From the NCBI GenBank assembly GCA_900315225.1, contig OMYM01000334.1:1-63218 (forward strand): a DNA stretch of 63,218 bases. Direction: 5' to 3'. The position numbers and the translations under genes are program-made. Shown piece after piece: positions 26,549-34,074 of this stretch. How positions within the stretch are numbered: the first letter of the stretch is position 1; every line of letters starts with the position of its first letter. Under the pieces are notes generated by a model. It saw nothing but the letters and a program-made list of their open reading frames with translations. It made no database searches and was not told where the DNA came from. The stretch comes from an uncultured Erysipelotrichaceae bacterium (GTDB lineage Bacteria; Bacillota_I; Bacilli_A; Erysipelotrichales; Erysipelotrichaceae).

Positions 26549-26609
26549 TTGACAGATCGGGTTTATAACTATAGACTTGTAGATGATCTATCGTTATAGA
26601 CCTAGGAGG
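26549..26609 (+). promoter_or_regulatory. blaI-type promoter/operator and ribosome site
   Basis: TTGACA (26549-26554) with TAGACT 17 bp on (26572) or TATAGA 15 bp on (26570) as -10. TAGAT-G-ATCTA at 26580-26590 is a perfect dyad inside an outer CTATA ... TATAG inverted pair, covering the start region as expected for a BlaI/MecI-type repressor site. AGGAGG at 26604 sets the ATG at 26615. Confidence 0.6.
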
Positions 26610-26614
26610 ATTTT

Positions 26615-26974
26615 ATGAAAGACCTGAAATTAGCTGAGAGCGATTATCGTTTCATGGAGGTAATCTGGGACAATGAACCGTTATGCTCCATGGAACTGGT
26701 AAAACTGTGCGGGGAAAAGCTGGGCTGGAAGAAATCGACCGTCTTTACCATGCTCAGGAAGATGTGCGACAAAGGTCTGGCGGAAAACAACAATACAGTT
26801 GTTACCGCCACTGTCAGGCGGGAAGAAGTGCAGTCCTGTCAAAGCGACTATGTGATCAATCAGACTTTTCATGGTTCATTGCCACGTTTTTTGGCTGCCT
26901 TTTTGCGAAATCGTCCCTTAAGCAAGGCGGAAGCGGATGAGTTGCGAAAGCTGATTGACGAATATGAAGAATGA
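26615..26974 (+). CDS. BlaI/MecI/CopY family repressor
   Basis: 119 residues with the winged-helix of penicillinase repressors: LAESDYRFMEVIWDNEPLCS at the N-terminus, KKSTVFTMLRKMCDKGLAE as recognition helix and wing, and a C-terminal dimerisation part. In the family a BlaR1-type membrane protease signals cleavage of this repressor. The next gene, 12 bp on, is such a protease, and a dyad overlaps the promoter. It is not necessarily a beta-lactam system: no beta-lactamase or PBP gene is adjacent. Confidence 0.93.
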   Translation: MKDLKLAESDYRFMEVIWDNEPLCSMELVKLCGEKLGWKKSTVFTMLRKMCDKGLAENNNTVVTATVRREEVQSCQSDYVINQTFHGSLPRFLAAFLRNRPLSKAEADELRKLIDEYEE

Positions 26975-26986
26975 GGAGAAACCGGC

Positions 26987-29095
26987 ATGTTGAAGGATCT
27001 GTTTCTGTTTGTTTTGAACCTCAGCATTACAGCATCCTGGGTCATTCTCGCTGTCACGATCATCCGTTTCCTGCTTCGCAAGTCGCCCAAGAAGTATTCG
27101 TATTATCTCTGGGCTGCCGTGGCGTTTCGCTTGGCATGCCCAGTGTCCTTCAGCAGCAAAATCAGCCTGCTGGCCATGGCGTCAGCATCTGCTGTCACCC
27201 TACAGGAAGTACCTGTTTCACAAATGGTCTATGTCCAGGAAACGGACATGCCCGAAAAAACCATACAGACAACACCGCCTGCTGCTGAAACAGCTGTTAC
27301 ACCGACAAAAAAGAAAGTGGATCCCTATGCGGTTGGCTCCTTTCTCTGGGTCAGCGGGATGGCGGTCTTAGGGATCGCTGGCACCATCAGCTATGGCCAA
27401 ATCGCAGTGTTCATCCGTCATTGCGAAAGAAAGGGAAATCTTTGTTACTGCGATGGGATTCCCTCGCCGTTTGTCTTCGGTCTGCTGCATCCCGTGATCT
27501 GCCTGCCGCTTGGCCTGCCGAAAGAAAGCAATCGGTATATCCTTGCCCATGAAAGATATCACATCCGCCGTGGCGATCATCTGGTCAAGCTGGTTGGATA
27601 TGTTCTTTGCGTGATCCACTGGTTCAATCCCCTGGTATGGCTGGCATACCGCATGATGGAACAGGATATGGAAATGAGCTGTGATGAGGCGGTCATTGCC
27701 CAGGGCAAGGCTGCCCGCAAGGATTATGGAAGACTGTTGTTAAGCTTTGGCGAACAGCACAGCACGCTGTATAAGCCTCTGTCTTTCGGGGAAACAGATA
27801 TCGCATCAAGGATCAAGAATATCCTGTCTTTCCGCAAACCGAAAAAGTCAATGGCTGTAATCTATGCGATTGCCGTCACCCTGGCGGTCATCGGTTGTTC
27901 CATAAATCCCTCATCCACCTTACCAACAGAAAACCCATCCGTTATCTGGACCCAAGAACCGTCAATGGCGCTGGACATGGTCAAAGAACCCAGCGGTTAT
28001 GTCAGCACCTTCACGGCAGAAGGAAACCGTTTTGTCATGGCTTCCTGTTTCAATCTAGAAGGATACTCTCCATCCTGGTTCGGAAACTGGACTGCAAACG
28101 CCATTATTGTGGCTGAAAATGGAAAACAGGGCATTTATGACTACAATGGCAATGAACTGTATCCATTGCTAGTGCAGCCAAAAGATGCCTACCAGATCGG
28201 TATCAGCCGCTTTTTGACTGGTGAAAACGATCTTCAATTTGGCTATCTTACAGAAAAGACTGGTGAGATGATGGGAAAGGGAATGGTATTTTCCGATGAC
28301 TTCCGCTCAGCACTCCCTTGTGAAACCATGTACATTGATCCTTTTGAAGGGGATATGTTCTATGTCTACAGCGTCATGCATGACGGTCAATACGGAACAC
28401 TGAATCTCATGGACGACACTTTTACACCCCAATTACCAGTGAAGCGATATGAAATATGCCGTCAATGGAAAGAAGGTTATATGTTTGAAGAAGAGAAGGT
28501 GCTTGTTTATGACGGCAGGATCATTGCCAAGGTGGATCACGGATATGATGAAAGACTGATCAATGGTTATTACGGCTATTACCGCAATGGCCTCAAAGGC
28601 ATGATCAAGGCCACAGAAGAAAAAAAGATCACCGAAGCAGTATATGAAGATGTCAAATGGTTTGAAGAGGGCCTATGCCCAGTGAAATACAATGGTAGAT
28701 GGGGATACATCAATGAAGAAGGAAAGCCGGTCACAGAGTATCTGTTTGACGATGCTTCCACACTCTATGACGGCAAGGCATACGTTGCTGTCAACGGTCT
28801 TTACGGCATCATTGACCTGAAAGCCACCCTCGCCAATGGCATTCCAGTCACGCATGAAACCTGCACCGTATGGGAAAAGGAAGAACCCATCATGCGGATT
28901 ACCGTCCTTCCCGATGCCATCAACATCCGTACAGCACCCTCGCTTAAGGCGGATATTACAGCCAAGGCGCTACAGGGAAGCTCGTACCCGGTCTATGAGA
29001 CAACCGAGGCAGAGGGCTATACATGGTACCGCGTTGGCAAAGATCGTTGGATGGCAGATGACGGCACATGGTTAGCAAAAGTTTCTTCCGAGTAA
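26987..29095 (+). CDS. BlaR1-like M56 metalloprotease with WG-repeat and SH3 sensor region
   Basis: 702 residues. Residues 1-310 form a BlaR1/MecR1-type M56 peptidase: N-terminal spans, zinc motif HERYH near 188-192, EMSCDEAVI near 227, and a last span (AVIYAIAVTLAVIGC) near 290-305. The extracytoplasmic part is not a penicillin-binding domain: it holds KWG/WG-type repeats (GRWGYINEEGKPVTEYLF near 570) and an SH3-like end (INIRTAPSLKADIT ... WYRVGKDRWMADDGTW). By family logic it senses an envelope signal and triggers loss of the BlaI-like repressor encoded upstream. The ligand is unknown; the SH3 suggests peptidoglycan. Confidence 0.88.
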   Translation: MLKDLFLFVLNLSITASWVILAVTIIRFLLRKSPKKYSYYLWAAVAFRLACPVSFSSKISLLAMASASAVTLQEVPVSQMVYVQETDMPEKTIQTTPPAAETAVTPTKKKVDPYAVGSFLWVSGMAVLGIAGTISYGQIAVFIRHCERKGNLCYCDGIPSPFVFGLLHPVICLPLGLPKESNRYILAHERYHIRRGDHLVKLVGYVLCVIHWFNPLVWLAYRMMEQDMEMSCDEAVIAQGKAARKDYGRLLLSFGEQHSTLYKPLSFGETDIASRIKNILSFRKPKKSMAVIYAIAVTLAVIGCSINPSSTLPTENPSVIWTQEPSMALDMVKEPSGYVSTFTAEGNRFVMASCFNLEGYSPSWFGNWTANAIIVAENGKQGIYDYNGNELYPLLVQPKDAYQIGISRFLTGENDLQFGYLTEKTGEMMGKGMVFSDDFRSALPCETMYIDPFEGDMFYVYSVMHDGQYGTLNLMDDTFTPQLPVKRYEICRQWKEGYMFEEEKVLVYDGRIIAKVDHGYDERLINGYYGYYRNGLKGMIKATEEKKITEAVYEDVKWFEEGLCPVKYNGRWGYINEEGKPVTEYLFDDASTLYDGKAYVAVNGLYGIIDLKATLANGIPVTHETCTVWEKEEPIMRITVLPDAINIRTAPSLKADITAKALQGSSYPVYETTEAEGYTWYRVGKDRWMADDGTWLAKVSSE

Positions 29096-29195
29096 ACGGG
29101 ATGAAAAAAAGAATAGTAAATTTGATCGTTCTGGTATATCTTGCATTGCCATGCATCCTTCTCCCGTATCATCGATGAAAAAAGACCTGGATTGA

Positions 29196-29258
29196 CAATC
29201 AAAGAATCCCAACGGTTGCGTCATACAACAACAAAAGGACCATTTGGTCCTTTTATTG
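29196..29258 (+). repeat. Direct repeat B: decayed galE tail plus terminator
   Basis: 54 of 63 positions match 26294-26356. The reading QSKNPNGCV is still visible, but the galE stop has become CAA and the frame is interrupted by TGA upstream. The terminator arm at 29229-29258 remains intact and now also serves the leftward TelA gene. Confidence 0.85.
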
Positions 29259-30152
29259 TTTGCCAAACATCAGGAAGCTTTCCTTTTGCTTTGCGACCCC
29301 GCTCTTTCGCGCCTTTAGAATTCCTTCTAATGCATCGCGCAACGATGCATTGGTTGCCATGAACTCGTCTGTGTCGATCAATGGCGCGCTATTCTCCTTG
29401 ACACTGAGCGATATGATGACCCTGTTTTTGTACAAAGGAAAAACATGTGCAACCAAATTGTTGAGGTTTTCCGCAATCACTCCATCCGTCTCCTGGATCA
29501 AGCGAATCTGCGCCAATGTCTGCAATGGAAGCGCCCTTGTCAATGCCAAGGTCTGTTTCTTCTTTTCCAGTCTATCCAATGCCTTCGTATAATCTGTCAC
29601 CTTCATGTAATCCTCGAGTAGCCCCGTCTTCTTCGCCCTTTCCTCAAGCTCCTGCAGCCGAGTGTTCCTGCCATCCGCCAAGGCATATTCCGCCGCCAGG
29701 ACATACATGTCAAACTCCCTGACAATCGCATAGCATTCCGCATACACGCGCTCCATCCGATTGACATGGCGAAGAATTGAATCCCGCAAGACCTCCAGTT
29801 TCCTTTCGCCCTCATCGATATCGGCGCTAAAGCGATCATAGGCGCTGCGAAACTCCTGCATGGACTTTTTCGACCCAGCGCGCAAATCCTTCTTGGCAAG
29901 AATCCCCTTCTCAAAGCCATTCAACTTCCCAAGCAATTCTTTAATCACCTTGTCCACGTCATTCAAGTCATTGACCGGAATATCCAGGATGGAACGATCC
30001 GCAAAAGCATTGAACTTCTTCTGCGGCACGGTTCCATACTTCAAAATCGTGGTGGTATCCGTCACCTGTATTCCCTTCGCAAATTCCTTGGCATACGCTA
30101 TTTCCTTATCCGAAAGCTGTGTTGCCAAAGGTGTTGTTCTTGTCTCGCCCAT
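29253..30152 (-). CDS. TelA/KlaA family toxic anion resistance protein
   Basis: 299 residues from the ATG at 30152, chosen because AGAGGAAAGG precedes it and a TATAAT just upstream leaves no room for a longer leader. Helical, soluble, with the family pattern KYGTVPQKKFNAFADRSI, LNGFEKGILAKKDLRAGSKK and a C-terminal MATNASLRDALEGILKARK. TelA proteins are linked to tellurite and envelope stress tolerance but the mechanism is unclear. A terminator overlaps its 3' end. Confidence 0.88.
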   Translation of the reverse strand: MGETRTTPLATQLSDKEIAYAKEFAKGIQVTDTTTILKYGTVPQKKFNAFADRSILDIPVNDLNDVDKVIKELLGKLNGFEKGILAKKDLRAGSKKSMQEFRSAYDRFSADIDEGERKLEVLRDSILRHVNRMERVYAECYAIVREFDMYVLAAEYALADGRNTRLQELEERAKKTGLLEDYMKVTDYTKALDRLEKKKQTLALTRALPLQTLAQIRLIQETDGVIAENLNNLVAHVFPLYKNRVIISLSVKENSAPLIDTDEFMATNASLRDALEGILKARKSGVAKQKESFLMFGKQ

Positions 30153-30168
30153 ACCTTTCCTCTCATAC

Positions 30169-30176
30169 ATGTCATT
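30169..30176 (-). promoter_or_regulatory. -10 region of the TelA-family gene
   Basis: On the minus strand GGTATATAATGAC contains a consensus TATAAT about 17 bp before the chosen start. No clear -35 is present. Confidence 0.5.
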
Positions 30177-30263
30177 ATATACCAAACGCATGGAACAAAC
30201 ATTTCAAAAACAGCATTTGTGCGGAATTCTGTAGCGTCTACCTACAGCTATGACAATTCCATT

Positions 30264-30968
30264 TCATTCACATTTTGCAAGGTTTCCAGCAACCGTATGA
30301 TTTTTATATGTATTCCAGGTCGGCTCATATGACGCATCCGCTTGGTTCCCCCACATATCCCAGCCATCACGATCACCTCTAGCAAACAATTCTATTCTAG
30401 GAGCCAGGCTACAAGCTTCAATAATCGGTATGATCTCATCTGGTTTTCGGCTATGTTCTCGTTTTATCGCCCTTATGAGGTTGACTTGCGATCTTGCAGG
30501 ATCAAGGGTTCTGTTAGGATTACTCTTCTTTTTTATACCGAACAGAAGCAGTTCAGTAACATTTCTAAAATAAAAGCCAACACCACGACCATCCGGCTGT
30601 CCATCTTTGCGTACTTTTTCCCATATGATATTTGATTTATACTCAAACCCCCAGGCATCCATCACAGACAATCCATCAGGCAATAAAGCATTGGGAACCC
30701 AGAGATATAAGTGGGCTTTTTCACCTGCGAATTGCGCAATCGGAAGATTTTTGATTTCTTCAATCGTCATTGTTTCATATCGATTCAACCTCTGATGTTC
30801 TGGTGCCACTTTTCCCGTTCTATTTTGAAAACGCCAAGGTGGATCAGCATAAATCGTATTATATTTTTTCCCATGTACAAAATCAAGCAGATTATCTGCT
30901 GTAATGAGCCTATCTTCCATAACCTTCAATGCACCCCTTTTTTTATCCCCACAGCAAGGACAAGACAT
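30264..30968 (-). CDS. MT-A70-type adenine methyltransferase, orphan
   Basis: 234 residues with catalytic DPPW (YADPPWRF near 41), the family segment NRYETMTIEEIKNLPI, LYLWVPNALLP, and RVGFYFRNVTELLLFG-type late motifs. MT-A70 enzymes methylate N6 of adenine in DNA or RNA. A CPCC pair at residues 3-6 could bind metal. No restriction enzyme or target-recognition subunit is adjacent, so it is solitary. The ribosome site is poor, and the upstream DNA is more AT-rich than its surroundings, both consistent with acquisition. Confidence 0.88.
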   Translation of the reverse strand: MSCPCCGDKKRGALKVMEDRLITADNLLDFVHGKKYNTIYADPPWRFQNRTGKVAPEHQRLNRYETMTIEEIKNLPIAQFAGEKAHLYLWVPNALLPDGLSVMDAWGFEYKSNIIWEKVRKDGQPDGRGVGFYFRNVTELLLFGIKKKSNPNRTLDPARSQVNLIRAIKREHSRKPDEIIPIIEACSLAPRIELFARGDRDGWDMWGNQADASYEPTWNTYKNHTVAGNLAKCE

Positions 30969-31000
30969 CTATCATTTTTCCAATGCTGGAACGATCAAAT

Positions 31001-31081
31001 AACTGTTTCAGTATATAACTTGACAGTTCTCATGCATCAAGCAATTATATGTTATCATATATTATGAAATATACAAGTCAA
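31001..31081 (-). promoter_or_regulatory. Promoter and dyad of the MT-A70 gene
   Basis: On the minus strand TTGACT (31081-31076), 16 bp, TATGAT (31059-31054). Downstream an AACTGT ... ACAGTT inverted pair spans 31001-31028, in the position of an operator or leader hairpin. The leader would be about 80 nt. Confidence 0.55.
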
Positions 31082-31167
31082 AAAATGAGCGAATTTTAAA
31101 GTGACTCATCTTACTACATAAATACAGAACTACTGAAAGGCAACGCCACCATGCATGTGGTATAAAA

Positions 31168-31186
31168 AAAACGCCGAAGGCGTTTT
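31168..31186. terminator. Bidirectional terminator
   Basis: AAAACGCC, loop GAA, GGCGTTTT, overlapping the 3' end region of the leftward lipoprotein gene that stops at 31188. Confidence 0.85.
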
Positions 31187-31187
31187 C

Positions 31188-32264
31188 TTATTTTTCGATA
31201 TAGCCGCTGATCGGTCTGGCGTACATGTCATCGCTTACCGCCTGGTACCTGCTTCCGGAATAGTCATCGCTAAATCCGTTGTAGGCCTTGTATACATCGC
31301 CAGTCTCGGTATCGTAGACTCGTTCATAGCCTAGTGTTGCATCAGACTGCTTCTGGCTAGCTATATCGTAGGAAGTGCTTCTTCTTTCCCATGAATCCAT
31401 GATCATGTCGGTGATTTCGTCATAAATCCGGGCGTTTGCTTGAACCGTCGAAACCATGATTTCTTCTTCTCTTGCATAACCTTCCAGAAATGCCTGGCTG
31501 AAGGTGATCGTGCCGATGCAATTGTCCATAATAGTTGCCCAGTCGTTGAAATCCGCATCTGGTGCCATCATCATCACATTGTGATAAGAGCTTAGTGGCG
31601 CCAGGTCATAGCCGTACATGATGTAGGATCCAGGATCATAAAGCGAAGCCGTGAACAATCCTTGCATTGCATCGCCGCTATCATTTTGAAAGGTTGCCCT
31701 CAATACATCGCCGCCCAGGGGGAGCTGGCCTAGGTTCTCCACCACGTTGAACTGGTTCAGGTTTGGAAAGTAGCTATACCTCAGCTGGGTTTCATTGGCC
31801 ACCTTGGCATTATGGTTCCAGACCTCGAAAAACCTCTCTGTCGTCTGTGGGTCGATGGCGTGCAGCTTGCCGTAGACAGAATCAGGATATAGCGAAGCAA
31901 ACACTTGCTGTGCATCCTCGCTCTTCAGGAAACCAGTAAGTTTCAAGCAAAACAAGAACATGTAACGGGGGTCTTCCGGGTCATACGCCTTGAAGGTATA
32001 GCTAGCATAACCGGTATTTGGCACATCGACTTTCCAGCCTTTCGGGATCTGCAAGCTCACATAGCCATTGTCATAATTGTCGTAGGACATTCTTGCTGTT
32101 TCAGCAACCTTGATATTGACCTTGGCATCCGGCTTTTGTGTCGCCGTGTTCTCACTTGTGTCGAGCTTGCCTGTCGAATGCAACACAGAAGCGGCTGAAT
32201 TTTCGGAACAGCCAGCCAGCATAGCAAAAGCCAGCAATGCAGTCAAATAGATTTTTCTCATCAT
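31188..32264 (-). CDS. Putative lipoprotein, unknown function
   Basis: 358 residues. The signal peptide MRKIYLTALLAFAMLAGC ends in a lipobox (LAGC), so the mature protein should be lipid-anchored outside the membrane. The rest alternates beta-rich segments with aromatic residues (GYVSLQIPKGWKVDVP, YASYTFKAYDPEDPRYMF) and does not match a family I recognise. AGAGGAAAA precedes the ATG; terminators flank it, so it is probably a single-gene unit. Confidence 0.75.
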   Translation of the reverse strand: MMRKIYLTALLAFAMLAGCSENSAASVLHSTGKLDTSENTATQKPDAKVNIKVAETARMSYDNYDNGYVSLQIPKGWKVDVPNTGYASYTFKAYDPEDPRYMFLFCLKLTGFLKSEDAQQVFASLYPDSVYGKLHAIDPQTTERFFEVWNHNAKVANETQLRYSYFPNLNQFNVVENLGQLPLGGDVLRATFQNDSGDAMQGLFTASLYDPGSYIMYGYDLAPLSSYHNVMMMAPDADFNDWATIMDNCIGTITFSQAFLEGYAREEEIMVSTVQANARIYDEITDMIMDSWERRSTSYDIASQKQSDATLGYERVYDTETGDVYKAYNGFSDDYSGSRYQAVSDDMYARPISGYIEK

Positions 32265-32341
32265 GGTTTTCCTCTCTATCTTTCAATAACAATACCTTGG
32301 CCAGGGGAAGAAAACAAGGTTAGTTTTTAGGATAGGTGTTA

Positions 32342-32369
32342 AAAAAGGCACTTGCCAAAGTGCCTTTTT
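32342..32369. terminator. Terminator downstream of coaX
   Basis: AAAAAGGCACTT, loop GCCA, AAGTGCCTTTTT. It lies about 135 bp past the coaX stop and is the first strong hairpin for the leftward operon; the 135 bp between hold nothing I recognise. Confidence 0.8.
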
Positions 32370-32504
32370 GCCTCGATTATCAGAATCCTGCTCCTGAACG
32401 TCTTGCCTCAAGGGATCTCCCTTGTGAATCTGGTTTCGCTGCCCAACGCCAAGAAGATTTAGACATATAAGCCAATCGTTCCAGTATAGTTCTTTCTCAA
32501 CTTG

Positions 32505-33281
32505 CTATGCCTTGTTTTTTTGGTAGATGGCCATGATTCCCTTGCCGGCAAGGTAAGGGTCGTAGATATCGATGACATCTGTCTCATTCGCAATGACCTT
32601 GCCCATGCCTCCCGTGGCGATGACCTTGCATTTCTCGTCACGCAGTTCTTTTTTCATCTGCTTGACAATGTACTCGACCAAGCCAATATAGCCATAGACC
32701 ACTCCCGCCTGCATGCCGGAAATCGTGTTGCGTCCAAGGATGCTTGCGGGTTTTTGGATCTCTATGTCGGGAAGCTTGGCGGTATTGGCTGTCAAGGCAT
32801 TGGCGCTGATGCCAAGGCCTGGGGCGATCACGGTGTATTCAAAGACTCCCTTGGATGAGATATAGTTGAATGTCGTGGCGGTTCCAAAGTCGATCACAAT
32901 GCAGGAATCCTGGCATATGTGGTATCCCGCAACGACATCGACAATACGGTCGGCACCAACCGATTTGGGGTTTTCCATGCGCATCTGGATGCCTGTCTTG
33001 ATGCCAGGGCCAATCACCATTGGTTCCTTGCCTAAGTATTTGTATATGGCGGAAGTCAAGGAATACATGATCTTGGGGACAACCGATGATATCACGACAT
33101 CCATGACATTGTCTTTCACAAGCCCGCATGTATTCAGGAATTCACGGATGCATACGCCGTATTCATCGCTTGTACGCTCGATTTTGGTCGTCAGGCGGAA
33201 ACTGCCAATGGATTCATAGCCATCCATCAGCTGCATCTTAATGTGCGTATTCCCCACGTCCATCGCCAGCAGATATTGCAT
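32505..33281 (-). CDS. coaX: Type III pantothenate kinase
   Basis: 258 residues from the ATG at 33281 (AAGGAG seven bases before). It phosphorylates pantothenate, the first step of coenzyme A synthesis. CoaX motifs: MDVGNTHIK near residues 7-15 (phosphate loop), GADRIVDVV near 107, and IDFGTATTFNYI near 127. Its start lies 44 bp inside the preceding ECF S-component gene, so the two are coupled, which supports a vitamin-salvage role for the pair. Confidence 0.94.
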   Translation of the reverse strand: MQYLLAMDVGNTHIKMQLMDGYESIGSFRLTTKIERTSDEYGVCIREFLNTCGLVKDNVMDVVISSVVPKIMYSLTSAIYKYLGKEPMVIGPGIKTGIQMRMENPKSVGADRIVDVVAGYHICQDSCIVIDFGTATTFNYISSKGVFEYTVIAPGLGISANALTANTAKLPDIEIQKPASILGRNTISGMQAGVVYGYIGLVEYIVKQMKKELRDEKCKVIATGGMGKVIANETDVIDIYDPYLAGKGIMAIYQKNKA

Positions 33282-33921
33282 TGTCTTTCTCCTTGTAGAA
33301 TCCCATTCTCTCACAGATTGGACGCAATGCCCGCGTCAATGCCGGAATGGCAATCATCGCAAAGGCGGCCTCCAACAAACCATTGCTTAGCACTACGCCC
33401 ATCAAGACCTTCTCCAAGGTTTCCCTCGCCACGCCAATCGCCTGGGCATACGAAACGCCAAAGAACAGGTCGATCATGCCAAGCACCAGAAACGTATGCA
33501 CCAAGGTGCAAATGCCTGCCGTAATGCCGCAAGCCAGGGCGGTGCTTTTCATCTTGCTAACGAGAAGTCTGGAAAGCACACCTGCGAGGTAGCCAAGAAG
33601 AATCCTTGGGCCTAGCGCAATCAACACCGAGAAGCCATTGCCATGCACGCCGCCAACCGTGATAAACGGAGAAAAGACAAATGATGTGATGCCTGGGACG
33701 AATGTCGCGCGCAACAAGCTTGTCATGCCAAAGACAAAGCCAAGAATCGCTCCTTCCTTTTTCCCCATCAGCACGCCCGCAAGAATGACCGGGACATGCA
33801 TTGTCGTGATGCTCAAGGGACCAATCGGGATGTATCCGATGGATGTGACGACCATGATGACCTCAATCGCTACAAAGAATGCCATCAGCGCCAAACGTTG
33901 TGTTCTTTTCTTTCTGTCCAT
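33238..33921 (-). CDS. ECF transporter S component, probably for pantothenate
   Basis: 227 residues, about six membrane spans, with ECF S-component features: RLALMAFFVAIEVIMVV as the first helix, then IPIGPLSITTMHVPVILAGV and KEGAILGFVFGMTSLLRA. It would bind a vitamin and couple to the general ECF energising module encoded elsewhere. GGAGGAAAAA precedes the ATG. Overlap with coaX suggests pantothenate as ligand (PanT-like); that is inference, since S components are poorly predicted by sequence. A ~110-nt structured leader precedes it. Confidence 0.8.
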   Translation of the reverse strand: MDRKKRTQRLALMAFFVAIEVIMVVTSIGYIPIGPLSITTMHVPVILAGVLMGKKEGAILGFVFGMTSLLRATFVPGITSFVFSPFITVGGVHGNGFSVLIALGPRILLGYLAGVLSRLLVSKMKSTALACGITAGICTLVHTFLVLGMIDLFFGVSYAQAIGVARETLEKVLMGVVLSNGLLEAAFAMIAIPALTRALRPICERMGFYKEKDNAISAGDGRGEYAH

Positions 33922-34030
33922 TTTTTCCTCCTGCCGCTCACTTAGGATGCGGTGAACAATAGACTGTATTGCGCAGGCTTTTGCGCGCAGCGTCAATGCC
34001 TAAAGGTCATTGCGCCGCAAATGCCTGAGC
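33922..34030 (-). promoter_or_regulatory. Structured 5' leader of the ECF S-component/coaX operon
   Basis: The predicted transcript starts near 34030. CGCTCA near its 5' end pairs with TGAGCG just upstream of the AGGAGG ribosome site. Enclosed are GCG-CAATG ... CATTG-A-CGC, GCGCA ... TGCGC and CAATA ... TATTG hairpins. A competing TCAC ... GTGA pairing shares the 3' side. This looks like a cis-acting switch controlling translation. It does not match the TPP or THF consensus as I remember them. Confidence 0.5.
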
Positions 34031-34036
34031 GTTAAT

Positions 34037-34065
34037 GTTATAGCACATACTACCGTTGTAGTCAA
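34037..34065 (-). promoter_or_regulatory. Promoter of the ECF S-component/coaX operon
   Basis: TTGACT (34065-34060), exactly 17 bp, TATAAC (34042-34037), starting only 10 bp after the stop of the upstream CapA-family gene. Confidence 0.8.
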
Positions 34066-34074
34066 TTTGACTAT

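Noticed and set aside
30229-30247. CTGTAG ... CTACAG hairpin as terminator of the MT-A70 gene
   Set aside because: A six-base stem without a following T tract is too weak to call.
33922-34030. Leader of the ECF S-component gene considered as a TPP or THF riboswitch
   Set aside because: The conserved strands of those classes, as I remember them, are not present; left as an unassigned structured leader.
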